Origin: Slackia heliotrinireducens DSM 20476
Lineage (GTDB): Bacteria; Actinomycetota; Coriobacteriia; Coriobacteriales; Eggerthellaceae
Length of the DNA: 64,000 nucleotides
Direction: 5' to 3'
Assembly (NCBI RefSeq): GCF_000023885.1
Contig: NC_013165.1
Span: 1,364,001-1,428,000, forward strand
How positions within the stretch are numbered: the first letter of the stretch is position 1; each line of letters starts with the position of its first letter. Shown piece after piece: positions 18,681 through 27,874 of this stretch. Position numbers and translations under genes: made by a program. The notes beneath the pieces are model-generated. The model worked only from the letters and a program-made list of their open reading frames with translations. It made no database searches and had not been told where the DNA came from.

Positions 18681-19346
18681 ATGGCCAAATACAAGTGCAA
18701 GATCTGCGGAAAGATTTTCGAAGTCGCCGACGGCGAAACCCCGGTGTGCCCGCTGTGCGGCGCGACCGGCGACAATCTTGAGCTGATCGAGGATGCCCCG
18801 GCTGAAGCCACCAACAAGTATGCCGGCACCCAGACCGAGAAGAACCTGCAGACCGCCTTCGCCGGCGAATCCCAGGCTCGCAACAAGTACACCTACTTCG
18901 CATCCGTGGCGCAGGGCGAAGGCTACGAGCAGATCGCTGCCATGTTCCTGAAGACCGCCGACAACGAGCGCGCCCATGCGCAGATGTGGTTCACCGAGCT
19001 GGGCGGCATCGGTGACACGGCCGCCAACCTGAAGGCCGCCGCTGACGGCGAGAACTACGAGTGGACCGACATGTACGACGGCTTCGCGAAGACCGCCGAG
19101 GAAGAGGGCTTCCCCGAGTTGGCTGCCAAGTTCCGTCTGGTCGCCGCCATCGAGAAGCATCATGAGGAGCGTTACCGCGCACTGCTGAAGAACGTCGAGA
19201 CCGCCCAGGTGTTCTCGAAGTCCGAGGTCAAGGTGTGGGAATGCCGCAACTGCGGTCACATCGTCGTGGGCACCAAGGCCCCCGAGGTGTGCGCGGCCTG
19301 CGGATACTCCAAGAGCTTCTTCGAGGTCCATGCCGAGAACTACTAA
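18681..19346 (+). CDS. rbr: Rubrerythrin with rubredoxin-like domains at both ends
   Basis: Non-haem diiron peroxidase that reduces hydrogen peroxide in anaerobes. 221 residues. N-terminal CKICGK...CPLCGA (residues 6-27) is a rubredoxin-like or zinc-ribbon domain; the central four-helix domain contains GESQARNKY and DNERAHAQ near residues 55-100, then EEEGFPE and IEKHHEERY, giving the Glu/His diiron ligands; the C-terminal CRNCG...CAACG (near 190-210) is a second rubredoxin domain. Classical rubrerythrin has only the C-terminal one and reverse rubrerythrin only the N-terminal one. A strong terminator follows. Confidence 0.93.
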   Translation: MAKYKCKICGKIFEVADGETPVCPLCGATGDNLELIEDAPAEATNKYAGTQTEKNLQTAFAGESQARNKYTYFASVAQGEGYEQIAAMFLKTADNERAHAQMWFTELGGIGDTAANLKAAADGENYEWTDMYDGFAKTAEEEGFPELAAKFRLVAAIEKHHEERYRALLKNVETAQVFSKSEVKVWECRNCGHIVVGTKAPEVCAACGYSKSFFEVHAENY

Positions 19347-19372
19347 GGCGAGCGGCACACAGTGCTGAACGG

Positions 19373-19398
19373 AAGGCTCCCTGCGGGGAGCCTTTTTT
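19373..19398 (+). terminator. Terminator of the rubrerythrin gene
   Basis: A 9-bp perfect stem AAGGCTCCC/GGGAGCCTT with a TGCG loop and a run of six T that begins in the stem. Confidence 0.92.
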
Positions 19399-19410
19399 CG
19401 TTGGGGAGCG

Positions 19411-19596
19411 GGGGCTGCGGGAAGCGTGGGCGGTGTTGGTTGGGTCGCGGGGCGGCGGGGCACCGCGGGTTGAGCCGAGCGGGGGGCCGCAGGTTGGGAA
19501 GCTGGGGCTGCTGGAAGCGTGGGCGGTGTTGGTTGGGTCGCGGGGCGGCGGGGCCCCGCGGGTTGAGCCGAGCGGGGGCCGCAGGTTGGGTCGCGG
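19411..19596. repeat. GC-rich tandem repeat, two units of 93 bp
   Basis: Two near-identical units start with GGGGCTGC at 19411 and 19504. They differ at only a few positions (for example GGCACCGCGG against GGCCCCGCGG). A partial third copy (GGTGTTGGTTGG) lies near 19633. The block has strong G-over-C strand bias. It sits in the spacer between the rubrerythrin terminator and the adhesin promoter, and no coding sequence is supported. Confidence 0.8.
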
Positions 19597-19741
19597 GCGC
19601 GGGGCCCGCAGGCGGGATCGGGTGATGGGACGGTGTTGGTTGGAGGTCGCTCGGCGCCAAAAGAAGTGCAGTGGGGTGTTGGAAACGGGGCAGGTGGGCG
19701 GCATGGCGTCGCTTCAACATCACACTTTACACACGTCCATA

Positions 19742-19770
19742 TTGGTTATGGGTTTGTGGCGGTCTGTTAT
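19742..19770 (+). promoter_or_regulatory. Promoter of the adhesin operon
   Basis: TTGGTT (19742-19747), a 17-base spacer and TGTTAT (19765-19770), about 120 bases upstream of the start codon. Confidence 0.5.
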
Positions 19771-19890
19771 TTTCCACGTGATTGTCTGGGATGGATGTGT
19801 CGATGGTGACTCCGCGGGTTAACGGGTCTTTCGCAATCCATTCTGGAGTGAAACGGAACGGAAGAAATCGAAGACCCTGACGGAGGAGCC

Positions 19891-22800
19891 ATGGACGTTA
19901 GCAAAAGAACGCTCAACATCGTTTCGATACTCATGAGTTTTCTGCTGGTTCTGAATTGCTTCGGAGCAACAGGCATTGCCTTTGCAGAAGACGGCGATGT
20001 GGACGCGGTTGGCGCCGCTGAGGAGCAAACTGTGGCGGCCCTTGCCGATGGCGAGGCCGAATCCGCCGAAGAACCCCAGGTAGAAGCATCCGATCCCGCA
20101 GTCGGGGAGGATCCTGCCACCGAGCAAGAGCCCTCTGCCCAAACAGAAGGTTTCGAAACCGTCCAGGCTCCGCGGGCACAAGAGGCAACGGACACAGCCG
20201 CAGCCGAAGCGGTCGAGCCTCAGCCTGACCAAGAGGTCCAACCCTTGGCCGAGCCTGAAACGGAGGCCGAGGCTACCAGGGCCAACGCGGGTGACGTGCG
20301 ATCCCAGACGAGCACCGATCTGGAAAACTTCCTGGTCAACGTTACAATCGATGCGCCCACGGATGATAATGGCGCATATATCATCAAGCCTAACAGCACC
20401 TACGAAATAGAGATGCGCTTCGCCGAGAACGAGGACCTTCAGTTCGACGACGATGCCGTGCTGACATACGACTTTCCCGCGGGCATGGCTGTTGCCGACG
20501 CGGCTGCCACCACCTTCTCCATCGCAGTGACCGACAGCACCGGCACCGCCACCGTTGAAGGGAACACCTTCGAAATCGTCGACGGGCAGCTCCGCGTGCG
20601 GTTCAACCAGAGCGACCCGAACTTCGACAAGCTTTCCGCCACGTCGAACGTTAAATTCGACATCAACGTCGCTTCCACCTTCGAGCAGGTGGAAGGGCAG
20701 CTTGAATTCGCACCGTCCATCATCAAGGACTTCGTGTTCGACACCACTGCCGACGTCACCATCGACAAGAGCGTCGTGTACGATGCCGACTCGGACACCG
20801 CGCGCTACACGCTGCGCATCGCATCCACGGGCACGAATGAGAACGTGGTCATCGAAGACAGGCTGACAGGCACGGCGCTCGTCTTCAACCAGGACGTCTC
20901 CGTGGTGTCGAGCGTCGCGGGCGCACTGTCGGTTACCCCGGACTACGGCTCGGTGCCTAACGGGTTCCGCGTCGAAATCCCCAGCATGGTCGACGGCGAG
21001 GAGCTGACGCTCACCTATACTGCCGCGGTCGACAACACGAAGATCACCGCCAACGGCACCGTTGCCCAGACGAACAACACGGCCACTGTGGATACCGACC
21101 AGATTCCCGACCCCAAGTCCGACAGCGCTGATTTCTCCGGACAGGTCAAGTTCAACCGTATCGACAAGGAGCCGGCCGGGAAACCGGTCCAGATCGGGGA
21201 AGGGCTTTACGAGCAGACCTGGACCATCACGGTGAACGGCGATCACAAGATGCCGATGGGTGGAACGTACATTTCGGACTGGATCGTCCAGAACAGCCGC
21301 CCGTTCATGCAGTTCACGGGCGACGGCATCAGCGTGGCCGTGACCATGGAGAACGGAACCACCGAAACCAGGAACGTGACCTGGGATGACTTGAGGTTGT
21401 ACACCAGCGAATACGGCACCTATGGTTGGGGATACCTGACGCCCGCATCCGACGGCAAGGCGTCCTACGTCATCACGTGCAAGACGATCATCAACACCGA
21501 GGGCGCGCTGGGCGACCTTACCCTGCGCAACGGCGCCCAGGTTTACAGCGCATACGACGAAGCCAGCGTCACCATGGAAGGCATCGGCGAAGGTACCTTC
21601 GACATCGACAAGACCGCCGAAGGAACGACCGCCGAACAGACCGACTGGAAGATCACCGTTACGGTGCCAGGCTCCGGCCTGCCTGACCTGCGGGTGGTCG
21701 ACGACCTGCCTAGGCTTACCTACGAAGGCCAGGAGTACGTGGACACATACATCGAGGATTCGATGACCGTCGAAGGCCTGCTGGAAGGCGAGTCCTGGTC
21801 GCTGTACGTGGGTACGGAAAAGAAGAGCTACACCCTGACCATCTACCAGGACGAAGCGCAGACCCAGCCGGGCGCGCGGCCGACGGCCAACGGCGAACCG
21901 CGCGACATCGTGGTGCGCTTCAAGACCGCCGTGAACCAGGATTGGCTGTCGCTTGCCACGGCGGACGGCTACAACAGCAGCACGCTTCGGACCCACACCA
22001 ACGTGGCGAACGCCAGGTCGGGCTCGTACCGCACGGATAACGCGCAGGCCTCCGTGGTCCCCTTGAAGCCGGACTTCGAGAAGGGCTTCCTCGAGCGCAC
22101 GGAGTCGCAGGTGGACGGCGTGACCTACCCTGCGTTCACCTATAAGCTGCAGCTGCTGGGCGTCTACGAAGACGGCGCCGCGATCCAGGACAGCTTCGAC
22201 ACCACGTATCTCAAGTACGACGAAGCGTCCGGCATCGTGGTGCGCGGCGGCATGAGCTCCGGCGCGACCAACCTGGTCACGGGCGGATCGGCAACGGCAA
22301 CGCCGAACGCCGAGGGCATGCAGATCAACGTGGCGTCGTTCCCCAAGCAGGCCAACGGGAATTTCTACCCCTACTATGAGATCGAATACACCTTGATGGT
22401 GAAGGATGAAGCCGCGCTTGCCGCGTTGAACGAGGCGGCAGCGTCTGCCCAGGGCGGCGTGTATCTTGACAACACCGCTACCTGGAACGACCTGACCTCG
22501 GACGAATCGGTCAACTACACCTATTTCCCCTATGTGGATAAGGAGCTCACGCAAAGGCCTTCTTCCGACAACGGATACGTGGCCGAATTCAAGGTGCTGA
22601 TCAACCAGTACGCCGAGGATCTGGACCCGACGTCCGAAACGCTGACCATTCTGGACGAGCTGTCGCCCAACCTGCGGTTCCTGCCGGATTCGCTGACCAT
22701 TACCCCTGCGAACGACTCGATCGGCGTGCAGCACGACAGCGCCACGAACACGTTGACCTTTACGAACGTTCCCGACAACACGGCCTACGAGATTACCTAT

Positions 22801-24579
22801 CAGGCCAGGGTGCTGGGTGCTGGTAACGTGTCGTATTCGAACACGATCAAGTTCGGCAAATACGAGAAGACGGTCGAAGAGACCACGACCGTATCCCATT
22901 CGGGCGGCGGCACGGCAAGCAACCCGAGCATCACGCTGGTCAAACGCGATGCTGAAGACCAGACGGCGACCCTTGCAGGCGCCACGTTCGAGCTCTATTA
23001 CATGCGGGGCGACGTGCGCGTGCCGGTGACGGACAGCAACGGCAACGCGGTCTCGTTCACCACGGATGGCGCGGGCCAGGTCCTGATTGCCGGCAACCAG
23101 CAGAGCCTTGGTTGGACGCTGTGGACCGACAGGACGTATTGCCTGGTAGAAACGGCGGCGCCGGCCGGTTACGAAATCAACGCCGAACCGGTGTACTTCG
23201 TGCTTACCGAAACCCCGACAAGCCAGATGGATTTCGACATCGTGGGCGACACGCTGAACGTGAACAACGAGCGCATCAAGACCCAGGTCGCGGTCACCAA
23301 AGAATGGAAGGGCCCTGCTGTTTCCAGCGCGCGTGTGAACCTGCTGGCCAACGGTGAAATCGTCGACAGCGCAACGCTGGATGACGCCAATGATTGGACC
23401 TATGTTTTCGAAGGTCTGGACGCATACGACCGCGACGGCATCGAGATCGCATACACGGTGGAAGAGGAGCCCGGCGACGCATTCCGCCTGATTTCCATCG
23501 AAGGTAACGCGACCGAGGGCTTTACTGTGACCAACCTGAACGCGGATACGGTGAACGTGCCCGTGCAGAAGGAATGGGTCGGTCCTGCGGCCGAATCCGT
23601 CACCATGAACCTGCTGGCGGACGGGACCATTGCGGATTCCGTGGTGCTGGATGAGGCAGGCGGCTGGAGCCACACGTTCGAAGGCCTTCCCAAATACGAC
23701 GCTTCCGATGGCCATGAGATTGTGTACACGGTGGAAGAAGACTCCTTGGAGGGCTACTCGTCCGAAATTTCGGGCGATGCGGAAACCGGATTCGTGGTGA
23801 CGAACACCAACGACGCCGTGACGGAAATTAACGGAACGAAGACCTGGGACGATGCAGACAACCAGGACGGCGTGCGCCCCGACAGCATAACCGTGCGCCT
23901 GTTGGCCGACGGTGTTGAGGCGCAGGTTTTAACCGTGACGGCCGATGACGACTGGGCATGGTCGTTCCCGAACCTGCGCGTGTACGACGCCGAAGACGGC
24001 CACGAGATCATATATGCCGTTACTGAGGATACGGTGCCGGGGTATTCGACAAGTTATGACGGATTCGATATTGTGAATACCCATGAACCTGGGAAGACGA
24101 GCCTTACCGTAACCAAGGCTTGGGACGACAAGTCCGACAAGGATGGCATTCGTCCTGATAGCGTTACCATTCGCCTGTTTGCGGACGGTGCGGACACCGG
24201 ACAAACCCTTGTGCTGAGCGCCGAAAACGGCTGGACGGGAAGCTTCGAGAACCTGGACGAAATGAAGTCCGGCGCCAAGATCAGCTACACCGTTGAAGAG
24301 GAGTCCGTCCCGGGTTACACGGCGTCGATTACCGGCGATGCCGAAACAGGCTTTGTGGTAACCAATTCCCACGACCCGAAGGACGACACGCCTAAGGACA
24401 GCGTGACCAAATCCAAGTCCAAGCCCAAGCCTGCGAATCCCGCACCGAAGTCCAAGCCTTCGGTTCCCAAGACCGGAGACGGGACGTTGCCTGTCATCTT
24501 GCTGGCTGGCGGGCTGGCGGTTGCGGCTATTGCGGCCCTGATTATCGCTTTGAGGGCCAAGCGCAAGAAGAAGGCGTAA
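19891..24579 (+). CDS. Large Cna-B/SpaA-type surface adhesin with VPKTG sorting signal
   Basis: Wall-anchored adhesin of 1562 residues with GGAGGAG just before the ATG. In order: signal peptide (1 to about 32), an acidic Glu/Ala-rich stretch to about 135, several isopeptide-forming fimbrial-type beta domains (to about 1000), a SpaA-like prealbumin domain starting NPSITLVKRD near 1011, and four Cna-B repeats starting near 1131, 1220, 1312 and 1402, each ending in a GF.VTN strand. A Lys/Pro/Ser stalk leads to VPKTG at 1525-1529, a hydrophobic helix and the tail RAKRKKKA. VPKTG replaces the usual LPXTG. No sortase gene is in the window. The kinase and regulator downstream follow closely and probably share the transcript. 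Confidence 0.93.
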   Translation: MDVSKRTLNIVSILMSFLLVLNCFGATGIAFAEDGDVDAVGAAEEQTVAALADGEAESAEEPQVEASDPAVGEDPATEQEPSAQTEGFETVQAPRAQEATDTAAAEAVEPQPDQEVQPLAEPETEAEATRANAGDVRSQTSTDLENFLVNVTIDAPTDDNGAYIIKPNSTYEIEMRFAENEDLQFDDDAVLTYDFPAGMAVADAAATTFSIAVTDSTGTATVEGNTFEIVDGQLRVRFNQSDPNFDKLSATSNVKFDINVASTFEQVEGQLEFAPSIIKDFVFDTTADVTIDKSVVYDADSDTARYTLRIASTGTNENVVIEDRLTGTALVFNQDVSVVSSVAGALSVTPDYGSVPNGFRVEIPSMVDGEELTLTYTAAVDNTKITANGTVAQTNNTATVDTDQIPDPKSDSADFSGQVKFNRIDKEPAGKPVQIGEGLYEQTWTITVNGDHKMPMGGTYISDWIVQNSRPFMQFTGDGISVAVTMENGTTETRNVTWDDLRLYTSEYGTYGWGYLTPASDGKASYVITCKTIINTEGALGDLTLRNGAQVYSAYDEASVTMEGIGEGTFDIDKTAEGTTAEQTDWKITVTVPGSGLPDLRVVDDLPRLTYEGQEYVDTYIEDSMTVEGLLEGESWSLYVGTEKKSYTLTIYQDEAQTQPGARPTANGEPRDIVVRFKTAVNQDWLSLATADGYNSSTLRTHTNVANARSGSYRTDNAQASVVPLKPDFEKGFLERTESQVDGVTYPAFTYKLQLLGVYEDGAAIQDSFDTTYLKYDEASGIVVRGGMSSGATNLVTGGSATATPNAEGMQINVASFPKQANGNFYPYYEIEYTLMVKDEAALAALNEAAASAQGGVYLDNTATWNDLTSDESVNYTYFPYVDKELTQRPSSDNGYVAEFKVLINQYAEDLDPTSETLTILDELSPNLRFLPDSLTITPANDSIGVQHDSATNTLTFTNVPDNTAYEITYQARVLGAGNVSYSNTIKFGKYEKTVEETTTVSHSGGGTASNPSITLVKRDAEDQTATLAGATFELYYMRGDVRVPVTDSNGNAVSFTTDGAGQVLIAGNQQSLGWTLWTDRTYCLVETAAPAGYEINAEPVYFVLTETPTSQMDFDIVGDTLNVNNERIKTQVAVTKEWKGPAVSSARVNLLANGEIVDSATLDDANDWTYVFEGLDAYDRDGIEIAYTVEEEPGDAFRLISIEGNATEGFTVTNLNADTVNVPVQKEWVGPAAESVTMNLLADGTIADSVVLDEAGGWSHTFEGLPKYDASDGHEIVYTVEEDSLEGYSSEISGDAETGFVVTNTNDAVTEINGTKTWDDADNQDGVRPDSITVRLLADGVEAQVLTVTADDDWAWSFPNLRVYDAEDGHEIIYAVTEDTVPGYSTSYDGFDIVNTHEPGKTSLTVTKAWDDKSDKDGIRPDSVTIRLFADGADTGQTLVLSAENGWTGSFENLDEMKSGAKISYTVEEESVPGYTASITGDAETGFVVTNSHDPKDDTPKDSVTKSKSKPKPANPAPKSKPSVPKTGDGTLPVILLAGGLAVAAIAALIIALRAKRKKKA

Positions 24580-24615
24580 TCCGGTTTGCGCCGTGCACGT
24601 ATCGGAGGTGTACTG

Positions 24616-26139
24616 TTGGCTCAAGGAAACACGGAGCCTATTCCATATGAAGTGCTCGCGAATGCAATGGCGGAAGTGTACGAAGCCATCTACGACATAG
24701 ACCCGGAGACGGGCGCGTACGACATGTACTACATGAGCGATTCGTACCGGGGCCTGAACCTTGCCAAAAGCGGCCCGGACTTCTTCAAGGCGCTGCCCGA
24801 AGGAGTCAAAAGGGTTGTGGCCCCGGACGACTTCAGCTACGTGGTGTACATGCTCTCGAGAGAGACGCTGTTGCCCAGCGTCGCGGACGGCAAGAAGCAC
24901 ACGTTGGTCTACCGCATCAGGAAGAATGACAGGCTAGTCTATCATCAGCTGCGTGCGGTGCTGGTCGAGACCGACGGACGGCAGCACCTACTTATGGGCG
25001 TGCGGGACATCGACGACGTCATGCGCCAGATGCTTCGGCGTGATGAGGAGCTGTATTCGGAACGCCAGAGGTCCGAAAACTACCTCGGCGCCATTCTGGG
25101 CACCGCCGCCGCGTACATCGACGCGAACCTGACCAAGGACCTGCTTGCCGCGCATTCGAGCAACAAGGACGCCTACGGGAAAGGGGTTCTGGAGCAGGTG
25201 CCCGACATGGAGAAGATCACCTGCTACACCAAGTTCCAGAACTGGGTTTCCGAACACCTGGTGTGCGGGAACGTGGATGCGTACAAGCGGATCAGCAGCC
25301 GGGAATACCTTCTGGACTGCTACAACCGCGGGTGCCGCAGGGCGGCGGTCTCGTTCTCCATCGCGGCAGAGGGGAAGGACCCGGTCCCGTGCCGCGCTTT
25401 GTACTACCTGTATCGCGAGAAGGCCACCGACGACATCCGCCTGCTGTGCGTGATGTACGACCGGACCGAGCAGCAGCGTACGGAAGAGAAGATGGACGAG
25501 ATGCGCACGGCCCTGCGAATGAGCCGCATCCGCAACTCGGCAAGCCAGATGAAGCCTCATTTCCTGTACAACGCGCTGGGCTCGATCCAAGAGGTGATGG
25601 TGGAAGACCCTTCCCGGGCCGCAAGCCTGCTGGACGATTTCACGGTGCATCTGCGCAGCTGCATACGCGCCATGGACAACGACGAGCCCATTCCCTTCGA
25701 AACGGAACTGGAGTACGTCCGCGCGTACACCCACATCGAGGCGATGCGGCTCGGCGATCGGCTGAAGATGAACTACGAGTTGGAAGAAACGGCTTTCTCC
25801 ATACTGCCGCTGAGCGTGCAACCGCTGGTTGAGAACGCTATCAGGCACGGCGTCTACCGCCGAGGCAAGCAGGGCGGCACCGTCACGCTGCGTACCAGAT
25901 CGGAAGGTGGGTTCTGGGTGGTAGAGGTGGAGGACGACGGCATCGGATTCGATGTGGACGGGTACGAACGCGCGGTCATGTACGGCGGTTCGGATTCCAC
26001 CGGCATTAAGAATATACGTTTCAGGTTGGAAAAGATAATGGGTGCTCAGCTTGAAGTTGCAAGCGTTCCTGACAAAGGGACTTTGGCTACGGTGAGAATC
26101 CCCAAGGAAGGAGCGGGTTTTGAGAGCTATTTTGGTTGA
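24616..26139 (+). CDS. LytS-type sensor histidine kinase (soluble)
   Basis: 507 residues. TTG at 24616 is chosen because GGAGGTG ends 5 bases upstream. The N-terminal 300 residues look like tandem PAS-type sensory domains, with no membrane segment. The His_kinase (LytS/YehU family) motif is QMKPHFLYN with the phospho-acceptor at about H315, followed by an HATPase domain with N box VQPLVENAIRHG near residue 402 and G box DDGIGFD near 441. It follows the adhesin gene by 36 bases and overlaps the regulator gene by 20 bases, so the pair is coupled. Confidence 0.9.
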   Translation: MAQGNTEPIPYEVLANAMAEVYEAIYDIDPETGAYDMYYMSDSYRGLNLAKSGPDFFKALPEGVKRVVAPDDFSYVVYMLSRETLLPSVADGKKHTLVYRIRKNDRLVYHQLRAVLVETDGRQHLLMGVRDIDDVMRQMLRRDEELYSERQRSENYLGAILGTAAAYIDANLTKDLLAAHSSNKDAYGKGVLEQVPDMEKITCYTKFQNWVSEHLVCGNVDAYKRISSREYLLDCYNRGCRRAAVSFSIAAEGKDPVPCRALYYLYREKATDDIRLLCVMYDRTEQQRTEEKMDEMRTALRMSRIRNSASQMKPHFLYNALGSIQEVMVEDPSRAASLLDDFTVHLRSCIRAMDNDEPIPFETELEYVRAYTHIEAMRLGDRLKMNYELEETAFSILPLSVQPLVENAIRHGVYRRGKQGGTVTLRTRSEGGFWVVEVEDDGIGFDVDGYERAVMYGGSDSTGIKNIRFRLEKIMGAQLEVASVPDKGTLATVRIPKEGAGFESYFG

Positions 26140-26902
26140 TGACGAGCGGCTTATGTTAAGGCGCTTCATGCGTCTGGCTGAGGGAATCGACGACTTGAAG
26201 GTGATCGGCTCGTTCGACGACCCCTTCGACGCGCTGGATTTCGCGGAGGAGAACGACGTCGACGTCGCGTTTCTGGATATCGAGATGCCCGAGATGGACG
26301 GAATCGAACTGGCACGCAGGCTGCGCGCCATACGGCACGACATGCTTATCGTGCCGGTGACCGCCTACGAGTCCTACATTCACGAATCCAACCGGATCGG
26401 CGCCGATTACTTCATCGTGAAGCCTTATACCGAGCAGGTCCTGAAGACGGCTATGGAGAAGCTGCGCCTGCTCGCGATGAAGCAGGACAAGGACGTGCGC
26501 ATCCAGATGTTCGGCCGCTTTTTGGTGAAGAAGAACGGCCAGCCTGTTCCGCTTACCGGCAAGGCGAAGGAAATTCTGGCCCTGATCGTGACGCGTCGCG
26601 GGAAGGAAATCAGCAACGAGGAGATCTACACCACCATTTGGGAAGGCCGCCCTTGCGACAACGCCTCGATGAGCGTGTACTACAACGCCCTGAAACGGCT
26701 CAGGGTGGCGCTTGACCAGGCCGGACTCAGCGGACTTCTGGTGTCCACGCGCCGCGGCCAGACGGTGGACACGTCGCTTTTCGACTGCGACTTCTACGAT
26801 TGGAAGGACAAGACGGCCGACTCCAGAAGCAAGTTCGAAGGCGAGTTTCTGCCCGAATACACCTGGAGCGAATATCTCATCGGCGAGGTCATGACGTTCT
26901 AG
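26120..26902 (+). CDS. Response regulator with winged-helix (not LytTR) output domain
   Basis: 260 residues from a TTG preceded by AAGGAGCGGG. The receiver domain is complete: acidic pair D7/D8, phospho-acceptor D53 in FLDIEMPEMDG, and K101 in VKPYTEQ. The C-terminal half (about 127-235) has the pattern of an OmpR/SARP-type winged helix (MFGRFLVKKNGQPVPL...KEILALIV...ISNEEIYTTIWEG), resembling SARP/BTAD-related regulators. LytS-type kinases normally pair with LytTR regulators, so this pairing is unusual. Likely target: the adhesin operon upstream. Confidence 0.9.
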   Translation: MRAILVDDERLMLRRFMRLAEGIDDLKVIGSFDDPFDALDFAEENDVDVAFLDIEMPEMDGIELARRLRAIRHDMLIVPVTAYESYIHESNRIGADYFIVKPYTEQVLKTAMEKLRLLAMKQDKDVRIQMFGRFLVKKNGQPVPLTGKAKEILALIVTRRGKEISNEEIYTTIWEGRPCDNASMSVYYNALKRLRVALDQAGLSGLLVSTRRGQTVDTSLFDCDFYDWKDKTADSRSKFEGEFLPEYTWSEYLIGEVMTF

Positions 26903-26923
26903 CGCGCCATGTAACGCCAGTTG

Positions 26924-26964
26924 CAAGCCCCTACGCGGAAAACGCCTGCGTAGGGGCTTGTTTT
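26924..26964 (+). terminator. Terminator of the adhesin/two-component operon
   Basis: A 13-bp perfect stem, CAAGCCCCTACGC with GCGTAGGGGCTTG, loop of 11, then TTTTG. Confidence 0.88.
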
Positions 26965-27077
26965 GCATGCGGTGTTGGTTGTGCGTGAACCCTTCTGTCT
27001 ATCATGGTTGCATTGCGTGTTTCGTCCAGGGCGATACCTGGCAGGCCCGGCGATACATAAGAGACAGGAGAAGCGAT

Positions 27078-27773
27078 ATGAGAAAGTATGTATCCGAATG
27101 CATCGGCACGTTCGTCCTTGTGTTCTTGGGATGCGGTACAGCCATGCTTGTGGGAACCAGCCCTGACGGAGGGTATCTCCTGACGGCGCTGGCCTTCGGC
27201 CTTGCCATCGTGGCGATGGCCTACAGCATCGGCAACGTGTCGGGGTGCCATGTGAACCCGGCCGTGTCGTTGGCGGTGTTCGTCCGCGGCGACATGAGCG
27301 GAAAGGACCTGGCGGGCTACATAATCGCGCAGGTCATTGGCGCTTTTCTGGGTGCCTGCCTGCTTTGGCTGCTGTTCTTGATAGGCGGTGTGACCGACAT
27401 GACCGGCGGTTTGGGCGCAAACGGCCTGGCCGGCGTGGGCGGACGGGCCTCGGTGGGGCTGGCCGTCGAAATCGTACTCACCTTCGTGTTCGTGATGGCG
27501 GTGCTGGGCGCTACGTCCAGCAAGTACGACCACAAACCCGTTGCGGGCCTGGTCATCGGTCTTTCGCTCGTGCTGGTGCACATCTTGGGCATCGGGCTCA
27601 CGGGTACGTCCGTCAACCCCGCCCGAAGCCTTGGACCTGCGGTTATGGCGTTCATCACGGGTAACGCTGAGCCTTTGTCCAGCGTGTGGGTGTTCATCGT
27701 GGCGCCTCTGATCGGCGGTTTGTGCGCAGCCCTTCTCTACGATGCGATCGAGGGACGCAAGCACGAGGAGTAG
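27078..27773 (+). CDS. Aquaporin / MIP family channel
   Basis: Membrane channel of 231 residues with six helices and the two NPA boxes that define the family: HVNPAVS near residue 61 and SVNPARS near 184. The Arg after the second NPA is the selectivity-filter residue. Length and short loops fit the AqpZ (water) subgroup better than the longer glycerol facilitator subgroup, but selectivity is inferred. ACAGGAG lies 7 bases before the ATG. A bidirectional terminator follows. Confidence 0.92.
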   Translation: MRKYVSECIGTFVLVFLGCGTAMLVGTSPDGGYLLTALAFGLAIVAMAYSIGNVSGCHVNPAVSLAVFVRGDMSGKDLAGYIIAQVIGAFLGACLLWLLFLIGGVTDMTGGLGANGLAGVGGRASVGLAVEIVLTFVFVMAVLGATSSKYDHKPVAGLVIGLSLVLVHILGIGLTGTSVNPARSLGPAVMAFITGNAEPLSSVWVFIVAPLIGGLCAALLYDAIEGRKHEE

Positions 27774-27800
27774 AAACCGAAAAAAACATTCCCATTCTTA

Positions 27801-27843
27801 CGAAACGCGCCGGAGCACTTGACCACTGCTCCGGCGCTGTTTC
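27801..27843. terminator. Bidirectional terminator between aquaporin and hydrolase genes
   Basis: GCGCCGGAGCA pairs with TGCTCCGGCGC (11 bp), extended by CGAAAC/GTTTCG with one bulge. It serves two convergent genes. Confidence 0.8.
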
Positions 27844-27874
27844 GTTCGCACATGTTTTCGGTTGTCGGTGCGGG

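Noticed and set aside
19819-23715. A 1298-codon open frame on the minus strand
   Set aside because: It lies entirely opposite the Cna-B adhesin. Its His/Val/Gly/Arg-rich composition is the usual mirror of a high-GC gene, and there is no ribosome site or family resemblance.
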